64,000 nt of DNA from Bisbaumannia pacifica (lineage in GTDB: Bacteria > Pseudomonadota > Gammaproteobacteria > Pseudomonadales > Halomonadaceae): NCBI RefSeq assembly GCF_007989625.1, contig NZ_BJUK01000009.1:1-64000 (forward strand). Direction: 5' to 3'. Below the pieces are notes generated by a model. The model was not told the origin of the DNA and searched no databases. It saw only the letters and a program-made list of their open reading frames with translations. Numbering within the stretch: position 1 is the first letter of the stretch; every line of letters begins with the position of its first letter. Of this stretch, positions 25,829 to 34,722 are shown piece after piece. The position numbers and the translations under genes were made by a program.

Positions 25829-28486
25829 TCAGGCATCCGCCTCCGGGGTGGCGGCCTGGGCATCCAGGCGGGCGAGGAAGGCCTCGGGGGATTCCGGGCG
25901 CGCCAGGTAGTAGCCCTGCAGCAGGTCGACGCCCTGACGGCGCAGGAAGTCGAGCTGGTGGGCGCTCTCCACGCCCTCTACCACCAGGCGCAGGCCCAGG
26001 GTGCGCACCAGGGCGATGATCGAGCGGGCCAGGGGGGCGTCATCGGCTTGGTGCAGGGGGTCGATAAAGGCCTTGTCGAGCTTGATCTCGTCGACGCTGA
26101 GCTCCTGCAGGTAGCGCAGCGAGGAGTAGCCGGTGCCGAAGTCGTCCAGGGCGATCTCCACGCCCAGGTCGCGTAGCCGCGCCAGGCGCGTTTCCATGCC
26201 CGGTGCCAGCAGCAGGGACTCCACCACCTCCAGTACCAGGCGGCCCGCGCCGACCGGATAGCGCCGGAGCAGGGCCTCGAGTTGCTCCACCAGGGTGTCG
26301 TCGTGGAGCTGCTGCACCGAGACATTCACCGACAGGTTCAGGTGGCTATCGCGCAGCGGCCCGGCCAGCAGGGCGAGGCTCTGTTCCAGCAGCCAGCTGC
26401 CGATGGGACGAATCAGGCCACTGCGCTCGGCCACCGGCACGAAGTCCCCCGGTGCCAGCAGGCCCTGGTCGGGGTGCTCCCAGCGCAGCAGCACCTCGGC
26501 ACCCCGCAACACGCCGGCGGCATCGAACTGGGGCTGCAGCAACAGGCGCAGCTCCTCCCGGGGCAGCGCCTGGCGCAGTTGCTGGGTGAGCTGATCCTGG
26601 CGCTGCATCCAGCGCCCGAAGCGCGGGTCGAAGAGCGCCAGCGGATGATGGGGGTGCTCCCGGGCCTGCTTGACCGCCAACTCCGCCTTGAGCAGCAGGC
26701 GGTCGAGCTGGCGATCGTCCTCGGGGTAGCGGGCCAGGCCGAGGAAGAAGCGCAGGTGGTAGGGGGTCTCCGGAGCCAGCCAGCGCTGGGCATTGAGGGC
26801 CGAGAGCAGCTCCGCGCCCAGGGATGCCACCTGGGCGCGATCCAGCCCTCGAGCCACCAGGGCCAGGCGGTTGGAGGGCAGGCGGGCGAGGTGAGCCTCC
26901 AACTGGCGGCGCTCGCCCCAGTGGCGCAGGAAGAGCACCAGCTCGCGCAGGGCACGATCGCCGGCGGCGAAGCCGAGGGTCTCGTTGAGGCGATGCAGGC
27001 CGGTGATGCGCAGCACGCCGAGGGTGAAGTCGCCCTCCTGGCGGGCCAGGTGGGCCATCAGCTTGCGCAGGGTGGGCAGGCCGGTGGTGTCGTCGAACTC
27101 CAGGCGGCGCTTGAGGTGTTGCTCGGCGACGCGGCGATGCAGCGACTCGCTGAACTGGGAGAGCAGCCCCGACAGCGCCGTCAGGCTGCTGATCTCCTCG
27201 CTGCGCCAGTGGCGAGGGCGTGACGATTCACAGCACAGGATGCCGCGCAGTTCGCCGCCGTCGAAGATGCCGATATCCAGCAGCGAGACGATGCCATGCT
27301 GGCGAAAGTAGTCGTGCATCTCCCGCAGGCGGGGATCCGCCTCGACCCGGCTGACCGCCAGATAGGGCCCCTGCAGCAGGGCCTGGCGGTAGGCGCCGAG
27401 GGGCGCCAGATCGAGGGACTCGCCGTGCTGAGCGGGCTCCAGGCTGGCCCGGCAGATCAGCCGCTGACTCTCGGGGTCCAGGCGCCAGATACTGATGCAG
27501 GCGTCGCCCAGCAGGCGCTCGGCGTGAGCCAGGACCGCGGCCAGGAACTCCTCTTCGTTGCTGCCGCGGCGATAGAGGGCGCGCAGCGCCTGCCAGGCCT
27601 GCTGCTGGGCCGCCAGCCCCGCCTGGGTGGCCTGGAGCTCCTCGCCGATGGTCCGGCTCTGCTCGAGCTGGCGGGTCAGACGGCGGAAGAGACCGGCGGT
27701 CAACAGCGCGAAGCCCCCCATGACGCCGGCCAACCAGGGCAGGGCGGCGAGCAGGATCGCGCGTCCCGGGCGCTGGGGAGACCAGTGGAGCCAGGCCAGC
27801 TCGCGGCCGTGGGCATCGTGCATGGCCAGGCGCTGGCCCAGGCTCGGTGTTTGGGTGAGCGCCAGGTCGGGGAGGCCGGCGGTCTTGCGCAGCTCCTCCA
27901 GCAGGTCGCCCTCTAGCCGGCGGGCGAAGAGCAGGCGGTGGGGGCGGGCGGCGGGCGCCAGGTGCGGACTCTCGGGGCGAATCTCGGCGATGGCCAGCAG
28001 CATCGGTTGGTCCTGCCAGCGCGCGTAGGCGATACGGGCCCCGCGAGAGGCCCTGGGCGGCAGGGGGTGGGGAGGCTGGGTGATCGCCTGCCAGGGGGCT
28101 CCCGCTTGCATGGCGTAATCGACGCCGCCATCCGGGGCGATCAGCATGGCCAGGTCGATGGCCAGGTTGTCGCGCAGGCTGCTGCCGAGTTCCTGGGCCA
28201 GCCAGTGGGGATTGAGCGCCGGGCGCAGGTGCACCTGTTCATGGCTGGCGTCCCACAGGGCGTAGTCGAGGACCTGGCCCCCCAACTGGCGGCCGAGCTG
28301 TTCCAGTTGGGTCTCCAGGCGCGTTAGTTCGCGCTCGGCCTGCTGAGCATTCTGGGTCTGGGCCGACCACAGCAGCACCAGCAGACTCAGGGTCAGGGCG
28401 GCCAGGACCAGCAACACCAGCTGGCGTCGGATGCTTCGGTAGGCCCGATCGATCAGGTGCAGTGGGGGGTCGAGACTCTCCGCCAT
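25829..28486 (-). CDS. Membrane GAF-(degenerate GGDEF)-EAL phosphodiesterase
   Basis: An 885-residue c-di-GMP signalling protein. In order: cytoplasmic N-terminus, TM helix (about 22-42), periplasmic CHASE4-like sensor (about 45-255), TM helix (about 258-280), coiled coil, GAF domain (about 310-455), a GGDEF-fold domain whose signature is lost (LPSNRLALVAR in its place), and a C-terminal EAL domain. The EAL domain keeps EVLLRW, the DDFGTGYSSLRYL loop and the ELSVDEIKLDKAF and VVEGVES motifs, so it should be an active phosphodiesterase. The degenerate GGDEF may bind GTP as an allosteric site. Monocistronic and convergent with ccoM. Confidence 0.88.
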   Translation of the reverse strand: MAESLDPPLHLIDRAYRSIRRQLVLLVLAALTLSLLVLLWSAQTQNAQQAERELTRLETQLEQLGRQLGGQVLDYALWDASHEQVHLRPALNPHWLAQELGSSLRDNLAIDLAMLIAPDGGVDYAMQAGAPWQAITQPPHPLPPRASRGARIAYARWQDQPMLLAIAEIRPESPHLAPAARPHRLLFARRLEGDLLEELRKTAGLPDLALTQTPSLGQRLAMHDAHGRELAWLHWSPQRPGRAILLAALPWLAGVMGGFALLTAGLFRRLTRQLEQSRTIGEELQATQAGLAAQQQAWQALRALYRRGSNEEEFLAAVLAHAERLLGDACISIWRLDPESQRLICRASLEPAQHGESLDLAPLGAYRQALLQGPYLAVSRVEADPRLREMHDYFRQHGIVSLLDIGIFDGGELRGILCCESSRPRHWRSEEISSLTALSGLLSQFSESLHRRVAEQHLKRRLEFDDTTGLPTLRKLMAHLARQEGDFTLGVLRITGLHRLNETLGFAAGDRALRELVLFLRHWGERRQLEAHLARLPSNRLALVARGLDRAQVASLGAELLSALNAQRWLAPETPYHLRFFLGLARYPEDDRQLDRLLLKAELAVKQAREHPHHPLALFDPRFGRWMQRQDQLTQQLRQALPREELRLLLQPQFDAAGVLRGAEVLLRWEHPDQGLLAPGDFVPVAERSGLIRPIGSWLLEQSLALLAGPLRDSHLNLSVNVSVQQLHDDTLVEQLEALLRRYPVGAGRLVLEVVESLLLAPGMETRLARLRDLGVEIALDDFGTGYSSLRYLQELSVDEIKLDKAFIDPLHQADDAPLARSIIALVRTLGLRLVVEGVESAHQLDFLRRQGVDLLQGYYLARPESPEAFLARLDAQAATPEADA

Positions 28487-28523
28487 GGGGGCGTGGCGCC
28501 TTCCTTCGTTGTGGTGGCCAGGC

Positions 28524-29201
28524 TCAACGCTGGGCGGTGTCCCGGGGCAGGTTGTCCGGACCGGGGATGTGCCAGCGGCCGAGCCAGGCCCGCATCACCC
28601 GCTCCGGATACCAGGTCTCGCCATGGCTGCCGTTGTAGCGCACCAGGGCCCGCGTCACGTCGCCGTGCTCGGCGTCCAGGTAGTGGGCCAGAATGGTACA
28701 GCCATAGCGCAGGTTGAGCCAGGGATCGAGGAGGTCGTCCTGGGCGCGGCCCAGTTCGTCGACCCAGAAGGGCATCACCTGCATCAGGCCACGGGCCCCG
28801 GCATGGGAGACCGCCTCCGCCTCGAAGGCGCTCTCCACCTGGATCACCGCCATCACCAGCGCCGGCGGGAGTCCCGCCAGGGCCGCCTCGTGATAGACCC
28901 GTTCCAGAAGCCGCCGACGCAGGTCGGCGTCGCCGATAAAGCGCGCCAGGCGCGGCTCCATGCGAGTGACCCACTGCCGGGCGGCCCAGATCGCCTCGGC
29001 GCTGCGGGGCGCCTCGACCACCGCCTCCAGGGTCTGGGTGAGGCTCGTTGGCAACGTGTCGGCCTGGGCCAGGGGCGCCAGCGAGAGGCTCAGGCCCAGT
29101 AGCAGGGGCGCCAGGTGGCGCCCCCGGCGTCGCCTAGCGGCGAATGGCTTCGTCCAGGAAGTCGAACAGGCTGTCGGCGGGTACCATGGTGGCCTCTTCA
29201 T
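28524..29201 (-). CDS. Lytic transglycosylase, SLT domain
   Basis: A secreted soluble-lytic-transglycosylase-type enzyme that cleaves peptidoglycan to 1,6-anhydro muropeptides. The catalytic Glu lies in [20 protein letters not shown], followed by [17 protein letters not shown] and the C-terminal [20 protein letters not shown], all family motifs. A signal peptide ([18 protein letters not shown]) lies early. The start is uncertain: the ATG given overlaps the end of proS by 68 bases, and a non-ATG start nearer the signal peptide is possible. It is expressed downstream of proS. Confidence 0.85.
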   Translation of the reverse strand: MKRPPWYPPTACSTSWTKPFAARRRRGRHLAPLLLGLSLSLAPLAQADTLPTSLTQTLEAVVEAPRSAEAIWAARQWVTRMEPRLARFIGDADLRRRLLERVYHEAALAGLPPALVMAVIQVESAFEAEAVSHAGARGLMQVMPFWVDELGRAQDDLLDPWLNLRYGCTILAHYLDAEHGDVTRALVRYNGSHGETWYPERVMRAWLGRWHIPGPDNLPRDTAQR

Positions 29202-30855
29202 CGCGGCGCCCCTTGTATTCGAGCTCACCCTTGTCGAGGCCACGATCGCCGATCACCAGGCGGTGCGGAATGCCGATCAGCTCCTGGTCGGCGAACTTGA
29301 CCCCCGGCCGGGTATCGCGATCATCGAGTAACACATCGTAACCCCGGGCCGTGAGCTCAGTGTAGAGGCGTTCCGCCTCGTCGCGCACGCGCTGTGACTT
29401 ATGCGCATTCATCGGTACGAGGACGATATGGAAGGGCGCGATGGCATCCGGCCAGATGATGCCATTGGCGTCGTGGTTCTGCTCGATGGCGGCGGCCACC
29501 ACCCGGGTCACGCCGATGCCGTAGCAGCCCATCCACGGGTGGGTGCCCTTGCCGTTCTCGCCGAGCACGGTGGCGTTCATCGCCTCGGAGTACTTCTTGC
29601 CCAGCTGGAAGACGTGACCCACCTCGATGCCGCGCTTGATGGACAGCGTCCCCTGGCCATCCGGGGAGGGGTCGCCCTCCACCACGTTGCGCAGGTCGGC
29701 GACCTTGGGCAGGGGCAGGTCGCGCTCCCAGTTGATGCCGAAGTAGTGCTTGCCGTCGACATTGGCGCCGGCGCCGAAGTCGCTCATCAGCGCCACCGAG
29801 CGGTCGATGACGATGGGCATCTCGAGGCCCACCGGCCCCAGGGAGCCGGGGCCGGCACCCGCCGCGGCGCGGATCTCTTCCTCGGTGGCCATGGTCAGGG
29901 GCTCGGCCACCTCGGGCAGGTGCTCGGCCTTGATCTCGTTGAGCTCGTGGTCGCCGCGCACCAGCAGGGCCACCAGGCCGCCCTCGCTGCCCTTGACCAT
30001 CAGGGTCTTGAGGGTCTTCTCGATGGGCAGGCCATGCTGCTCCACCAGGGCGGCGATGGTCTTGGCGTTGGGGGTGTCGACCAGGCGCAGCTCCTCGCCG
30101 GGGGCGGGGCGCTGCGCCTTGCTGCCCAGCGGCGCCGGCAGCGCCTCGGCCTTCTCGATATTGGCGGCGTAGTCGGAGTCGCTGGAGAAGACGATGGCGT
30201 CCTCGCCGGAGTCAGCCAGCACGTGGAATTCGTGGGAACGGTCGCCGCCGATGGCGCCGCTGTCGGCCAATACCGGGCGGAAGCCCAGGCCCAGGCGGGT
30301 GAAGATGCGCACATAGGCGTCGTACATGGCCTGGTAGGTCTGCTTCAGCGAGGCCTCGTCGATATGGAAGGAGTAGGCGTCCTTCATAATGAACTCGCGG
30401 GAACGCATCACCCCGAAGCGCGGCCGGATCTCATCGCGGAACTTGGTCTGGATCTGGTAGAAGTTGGCCGGCAGCTGCTTGTAGCTGTTGAGCTCGCGGC
30501 GCACCAGGTCGGTGATCACCTCTTCGTGGGTGGGGCCCACGCAGTAGTCGCGGTCGTGGCGATCCTTGAGGCGCAGCAGCTCGGGGCCATACTGCTCCCA
30601 GCGCCCCGACTCCTGCCACAGCTCGGCGGGCTGCACCGCCGGCATCAGCAGTTCCTGGGCGCCGGCCCGGTCCATCTCCTCGCGGACGATGCGCTCCACC
30701 TTGCGTAGGGTGCGCAGGCCCATCGGCAGCCAGGTGTAGAGGCCGGAGGTGAGGCGGCGGATCATCCCCGCCCGCAGCATCAGCTGGTGGCTGACCACCT
30801 CGGCGTCGTTGGGCGTTTCCTTGAGGGTGGACATCAGGAGTTCACTGGCGCGCAT
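29134..30855 (-). CDS. proS: Prolyl-tRNA synthetase
   Basis: A 573-residue bacterial-type (ProS type 1) class II synthetase with an inserted editing domain. Motif 1 region [30 protein letters not shown], motif 2 ([25 protein letters not shown]) and motif 3 ([18 protein letters not shown]) are intact. The INS editing domain lies between (about 220-380), with the conserved [10 protein letters not shown] segment. The anticodon-binding domain is at the C-terminus. A dispersed repeat lies upstream at 30976-31189. Confidence 0.97.
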   Translation of the reverse strand: MRASELLMSTLKETPNDAEVVSHQLMLRAGMIRRLTSGLYTWLPMGLRTLRKVERIVREEMDRAGAQELLMPAVQPAELWQESGRWEQYGPELLRLKDRHDRDYCVGPTHEEVITDLVRRELNSYKQLPANFYQIQTKFRDEIRPRFGVMRSREFIMKDAYSFHIDEASLKQTYQAMYDAYVRIFTRLGLGFRPVLADSGAIGGDRSHEFHVLADSGEDAIVFSSDSDYAANIEKAEALPAPLGSKAQRPAPGEELRLVDTPNAKTIAALVEQHGLPIEKTLKTLMVKGSEGGLVALLVRGDHELNEIKAEHLPEVAEPLTMATEEEIRAAAGAGPGSLGPVGLEMPIVIDRSVALMSDFGAGANVDGKHYFGINWERDLPLPKVADLRNVVEGDPSPDGQGTLSIKRGIEVGHVFQLGKKYSEAMNATVLGENGKGTHPWMGCYGIGVTRVVAAAIEQNHDANGIIWPDAIAPFHIVLVPMNAHKSQRVRDEAERLYTELTARGYDVLLDDRDTRPGVKFADQELIGIPHRLVIGDRGLDKGELEYKGRRDEEATMVPADSLFDFLDEAIRR

Positions 30856-31243
30856 GGCTTGGGCGTATCCTTCGAAGCGTTAACAGGCGGGGCTGCGGCT
30901 CGCAGCGTCTTTGTCGCGCATTGTACGGCAAGCCGGGGTGGCGGCAAAACGTCGGGTCGGGAGATGGGGCATGCTGAGGGGCGCTGGGGGCCGGTCGGAG
31001 CAAAGCGTCTTTTTCAGGGGTGAGGAAGACCCTTCCGAACGGGTAGGCCATGGATGGCCTACCCCGGTCCTGAAAGCGAAGCAGGATAGCGTAGCGTCTC
31101 AGGAAAAAGTCGAGCGTCCAGGGAGGGATTCACAGCGTCTTTGCGTGGGGCCGGCCTTCCGAAGTGCCTGCCCCCAGAATAGCTCCGGGCCGCAAGAGAG
31201 GGCATGTTGACGGTTTAGCACTGCTGCCTCCAGTGCCCCTCGG
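30856..31243. other. Intergenic gap upstream of proS
   Basis: 388 bases between proS and the nitrilase-family gene, both leftward. More than half is repeat copy C (30976-31189). I see no ORF with initiation signals and no strong promoter beyond generic AT-poor sequence. Confidence 0.6.
30976..31189 (+). repeat. Dispersed intergenic element, copy C (long form)
   Basis: A 214-bp copy with the same ends as copy A (left GGGGCGCTGGGGGC, GGAGCAAAGCGTCTTTTTC; right CACAGCGTCTTTGCG, TGCCTGCCCCCAG). It has about 100 bp extra in the middle, including a perfect inverted repeat GGGTAGGCCAT / ATGGCCTACCC and CAGGATAGCGTAGCGTCTC. It lies upstream of proS. Confidence 0.8.
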
Positions 31244-32143
31244 CTATTCCTCGGTAAGTCGCATAGCCTCGACGCCCAGGGCGAGGCGCTGCGGTTGCAG
31301 CGCCCAGTCATGGTAGTTATTGACCTGGCCCTGCTCGCGCAGGGCGCGAATCAGCGGCAGGTCGAGGCGGGCCAGTTGCCAGCCCGGGGTGGCGTCCTCG
31401 CCCCGGGTGAGGATGCCATCCGGCGGGAAGCCGTGATCGCAGGGGGTATAGATGGCGGCATGGCCGGTATTGATATCCACCGCCGGCGACCAGAGCGCCT
31501 CGCCCACGGTGGGGGCGTGGACGATGGCCACCTGCTGCTCGATGGCGCGGGCCTGGGCCGAGAGGCGCACCCGGTGGTAGCCGGCGGGGGTGTCGGTGCA
31601 GCTGGGTACCAGCAGCAGGTCGGCACCGGCCTCGACCAGGGCCCGGGCCAGGTCGGGGAACTCGCTGTCGTAGCAGATCAGCACGCCGAGCCGCCCCGCC
31701 GGGGTATCGAAGAGACGTAGGCCGTCGCCGGCGGAGACGCCCCACTCGTCGTTCTCGAAACGGGTCATGATCTGCTTGTCCTGGTGGCCCAGGCGGCCGT
31801 CCGGGGTGATCAGCCAGGCGCGATTGACGTAGCGGCCATCGGCCAGGCGCCAGGGCAGCGACGGGGCGAGCAGGGTGACCTCATGTTGCATCGCTAGGCG
31901 CCGCCATACGGCCAGGGCATCGTCGCGTAGCGGCTGCAGCGCCTCGAGCTGGGCCGAAAGGTCGCCGATCACCGCTTCGGGCAGCAGGGAGGTGAGCTCC
32001 ATGCCGCCATACTCGGGGAAGACCAGCAGGTCGGCGCCGCGGTCGGCGGCGTCCTTGACCCAGCGGCTCGCCTTGGCGACGAAGTCGTCGAAGTAGCGGA
32101 AGCGGTCGATGGGGTACTGGGCGGCGGCCACCGTGACCGTCAT
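31244..32143 (-). CDS. Nitrilase-family carbon-nitrogen hydrolase
   Basis: A 299-residue carbon-nitrogen hydrolase. The catalytic triad is visible: Glu in LVFPEYGGMEL, Lys in GHQDKQIMTRFE, Cys in VLICYDSEFPDLARAL. The substrate is unknown; the family includes omega-amidases and N-carbamoyl and deaminated-glutathione hydrolases. It overlaps the GNAT gene by 4 bases (ATGA), so the two are coupled. Fused GNAT-nitrilase proteins exist (Bacillus YhcX type), which suggests the pair acts together. Confidence 0.88.
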   Translation of the reverse strand: MTVTVAAAQYPIDRFRYFDDFVAKASRWVKDAADRGADLLVFPEYGGMELTSLLPEAVIGDLSAQLEALQPLRDDALAVWRRLAMQHEVTLLAPSLPWRLADGRYVNRAWLITPDGRLGHQDKQIMTRFENDEWGVSAGDGLRLFDTPAGRLGVLICYDSEFPDLARALVEAGADLLLVPSCTDTPAGYHRVRLSAQARAIEQQVAIVHAPTVGEALWSPAVDINTGHAAIYTPCDHGFPPDGILTRGEDATPGWQLARLDLPLIRALREQGQVNNYHDWALQPQRLALGVEAMRLTEE

Positions 32144-32736
32144 GGGGTCAGCTCCTTGAGCCAGAAGACCATGGGCTTGTCGCTCTCCTCGGCCTCGCCG
32201 AGATCCTTCCAGACAAAGGTGGTGGCGAGTTCGCCCCGGCGGCGGTAGCCGCGGCTCGCCCAGAATCCGTGCAGGGGGCGATAGCCGGCGGGCTTGCGGG
32301 GGTGGTCGTCGGGGCGTTCCACGGCACAGAAGGCGGCGAGGGCGAAGCCCGCGTCGCGGGCATGGGCCTCCCGCTCGGCCATAAAGGCCTTGCCGATGCC
32401 ACGGCCCCGGTACTCGGGCAGCAGCAGCGACTCGCCATAGTAGAAGACCGTGGCGGGATCGATGCCGGCGGCGGCGAAGGGGGCGCGGAATTCCGCCACC
32501 TCATCGGCCAGGGGCTGGCCGGTGGCGGCACCCACCAGGGCCTCGCCGTCGAAGGCCAGCACGAAGCGGCTGGCCGGGTTCTCGGCGTAGCGGCCCAGGT
32601 AGGCGGCCTCGTAGGCGGGATCGCCGTCGTAGAGGTAGGGAAAGTCGCGGAACACCCGGATGCGCAGCCCGGCGAGCGCCTCCAGGTAGGGGGCGATGGT
32701 CGGCCCCTGGCGGGTGGTCAAGGTCAGCCCGGTCAT
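32140..32736 (-). CDS. GNAT-family N-acetyltransferase
   Basis: A 198-residue GNAT protein. The acetyl-CoA loop is LPEYRGRGIGKAFMAEREAHA, preceded by VGAATGQPLADE and followed by the hydrophobic FALAAFCAVERP. The ATG at 32736 is used; the long open frame upstream is antisense-frame noise inside benE. The gene overlaps the nitrilase-family gene. An amino-group substrate linked to that amidase step is plausible, but nothing identifies it. Confidence 0.85.
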   Translation of the reverse strand: MTGLTLTTRQGPTIAPYLEALAGLRIRVFRDFPYLYDGDPAYEAAYLGRYAENPASRFVLAFDGEALVGAATGQPLADEVAEFRAPFAAAGIDPATVFYYGESLLLPEYRGRGIGKAFMAEREAHARDAGFALAAFCAVERPDDHPRKPAGYRPLHGFWASRGYRRRGELATTFVWKDLGEAEESDKPMVFWLKELTP

Positions 32737-32822
32737 GACGCCTCTCTGCGGCCGGTGAAATGTCCGAACCCTAGCAGGCCGCGGGGCCGTCGCCAATTCT
32801 CCCGGCGACGCGAGACTAGGCC

Positions 32823-34022
32823 TTAGCGCCGCCAGGCATGCAGCCCCAGCATGGCCATTCCCGCCAGCAGGCCCCAGAAGGCGGCGCCGATGCCCAATAG
32901 GGTGACCCCGGAGGCGGTGAACAAACAGGTGACCAGGGCGGCGTCGCGCTGCTCGGGGTCGGCCATGGCGCCGGCCAGGCCATTGCCGATGGTGCCCAGC
33001 AATGCCAGGCCGGCCAGGGCCATCACCAGCTCGGCGGGGAAGGCGGCGAACAGGGCGGTGACGGTGGCGCCGAAGATCCCCAGCACCAGGTAGCCGGCCC
33101 CGGCGGCGACCCCGGCGGTGTAGCGCCGGGCCGGGTCCTCGTGGGCCTCGCGGCCCAGGCAGACCGCGGCACTGATCGCCGCCAGGTTGAGGGCGAAGCC
33201 GCCGAAGGGCGCCAGCACCAGGGTGGTGGCGCCGGTCCAGCCGATCAGCGGCGAGCTGGGGGCCGGGTAGCCGGCGGCCCGCAATACCGTGATGCCGGGC
33301 AGGTTCTGGGTGGCCATGGTCACCACGAAGAGCGGGATGCCCACGCCGATCAGGGTCGAGAGCGCAAGGCTCGGCGCGGTGAAGACCGGCAGGGTCGGGG
33401 TCAGGGCGATACCGTCCAATTGGAGCTGCCCCTGGGCGGCGCTGATCACCACCCCGGTGAGCAGCACCAGGACGATGGCGTAGCGGGGCACGAAACGCCG
33501 GCCCAGGGCATAGGCCAGCAGCATGGCCAGGGGCAGCGGCCACTGGGTCTCGAAGGTAGCGAAGAGGTCGATGCCGAAGCGCAGCAGCACCCCGGCCAGC
33601 ATGGCCGCGGCCAGGGCCGGGGGAATGCGCTTGACCAGGGCGCCGAACAGGCCGGTGACGCCGCACAGGGTGATCAGCGCCGCCGAGAAGAGGAAGGCGC
33701 CGATCGCCTCCTCCATGGGTACGCCGGGCAGGCTGGTGGCGAGCAGGGCGGCCCCGGGGGTCGACCAGGCGGTGAGCACCGGCATGCGGTAGCGTAGCGA
33801 CAGTCCCAGGGAGGTCATCCCCATGCCGATGCCCAGGGCCCACAGCCAGGATCCGATCTGTGCCTGACTGGCGCCCGCCGCCTCGGCGGCCTGGAAGATG
33901 ATCACCGCCGAACTGCCATAGCCCACCAGCACCGCCACCAGGCCGGCGGTGACGGTGGAGGGGCTGAGGTCGCGCCATAGCGAGCGACGCGATGCCTCGA
34001 ATCCTTGAGTCTGGGGTGGCAT
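32823..34022 (-). CDS. benE: BenE-type benzoate/aromatic acid transporter
   Basis: A 399-residue polytopic membrane protein of the benzoate:H+ symporter (BenE) family with about 12 helices. Family-typical segments include AVLVGYGSSAVIIFQAAEAAG at the N-terminus, TPGAALLATSL and PFGGFALNLAAISAAVC. The real substrate is not shown; benABC catabolic genes are not in the window. It starts next to a pair of palindromic operators shared with the divergent XRE-cupin gene, which probably represses it. Confidence 0.9.
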   Translation of the reverse strand: MPPQTQGFEASRRSLWRDLSPSTVTAGLVAVLVGYGSSAVIIFQAAEAAGASQAQIGSWLWALGIGMGMTSLGLSLRYRMPVLTAWSTPGAALLATSLPGVPMEEAIGAFLFSAALITLCGVTGLFGALVKRIPPALAAAMLAGVLLRFGIDLFATFETQWPLPLAMLLAYALGRRFVPRYAIVLVLLTGVVISAAQGQLQLDGIALTPTLPVFTAPSLALSTLIGVGIPLFVVTMATQNLPGITVLRAAGYPAPSSPLIGWTGATTLVLAPFGGFALNLAAISAAVCLGREAHEDPARRYTAGVAAGAGYLVLGIFGATVTALFAAFPAELVMALAGLALLGTIGNGLAGAMADPEQRDAALVTCLFTASGVTLLGIGAAFWGLLAGMAMLGLHAWRR

Positions 34023-34057
34023 GCCGATGTCTCCTGACGCCGGGGCGTCTGCCTGCG

Positions 34058-34114
34058 ATGTGCGTTATAGCGTACAATGGCGGCACTCTAGCATTGTGCG
34101 CTATAACGCACAAT
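34058..34114. promoter_or_regulatory. Twin operators between benE and the XRE-cupin gene
   Basis: Two related palindromes lie in the divergent promoter region. Site 1 (34058-34078) reads ATGTGCG-TTATAG-CGTACAAT. Site 2 (34093-34114) reads ATTGTGCG-CTATAA-CGCACAAT with perfect 8-bp arms. They are inverted copies of each other, centres about 35 bp apart. The likely binder is the XRE-cupin protein made next door. Confidence 0.8.
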
Positions 34115-34128
34115 AGGAATAACTCTCA

Positions 34129-34722
34129 TTGGAGGCGCTGATGCAGGAGATCGCCAACCATCTCGCCACCCGACTGCGCGGCCTGCGCAAGGCGCAGGGC
34201 TGGAGCCTCGACCGTGCGGCCCGGGCCACCAGGGTCAGCAAGGCGATGCTGGGGCAGATCGAGCGGGGCGAGTCGAGCCCCACGGTATCGACGCTATGGA
34301 AGATCGCCAGCGGTTTCGCGGTCTCCTTCTCGTCGCTGTTCGCCCCGCCGGGGGCGGACGCCGAGGAGGGGCCGGCGGCGGAGACCCGCTGGGGGCGCGA
34401 TGCCGCGGGTATGCAGGCGCGGGTGCTTTTCCCCTTCGACCCGCTGCTGGGCTTCGAGATGTTCGAGATCGAGCTGGCCCCCGGGGCGGTCAGCGAGTCG
34501 TCGCCCCATGCCCGGGGGGTGGTGGAGCATATCGTGGTGGTCGAAGGCACCCTGGGGCTGACCCTGGAGGGCGACGAGGCGCGGCGCCTGGAACCCGGCG
34601 AGGGGCTGCGCTTCCATGCCGACCGTCACCATGTGATGCGCAATCTGGGCGAGGGGCCGCTGCGCTTCCATGATGTCATCCACTATCTGCCGGGCGCCGC
34701 CTCCGGGGACGCCTCGGTATAA
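34129..34722 (+). CDS. XRE-family regulator with cupin domain
   Basis: A 197-residue one-component regulator. The N-terminal HTH_3 domain (about 8-65) contains LRGLRKAQGWSLDRAARATR and SKAMLGQIERGESSPTVSTL. The C-terminal cupin_2 domain (about 95-185) has a metal-like GVVEHIVVVEGTLGLTLEG and HADRHHVMRNLG. Such proteins sense small ligands and often repress an adjacent permease. It is divergent from benE, with the twin operators between. The ATG could also be the next in-frame one at codon 5. Its end overlaps the convergent amidase gene by 40 bases. Confidence 0.88.
   Translation: MEALMQEIANHLATRLRGLRKAQGWSLDRAARATRVSKAMLGQIERGESSPTVSTLWKIASGFAVSFSSLFAPPGADAEEGPAAETRWGRDAAGMQARVLFPFDPLLGFEMFEIELAPGAVSESSPHARGVVEHIVVVEGTLGLTLEGDEARRLEPGEGLRFHADRHHVMRNLGEGPLRFHDVIHYLPGAASGDASV

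Noticed and set aside
29401-30708. A 435-codon open frame antisense to proS
   Set aside because: Shadow frame; composition rich in Gly/His/Val/Leu and no family match against a clear synthetase.
32140-34113. A 657-codon frame that looks like a fusion ending in GNAT
   Set aside because: The first two-thirds are an out-of-frame reading of benE (Arg/Pro/Gly-rich). The real GNAT starts at 32736.
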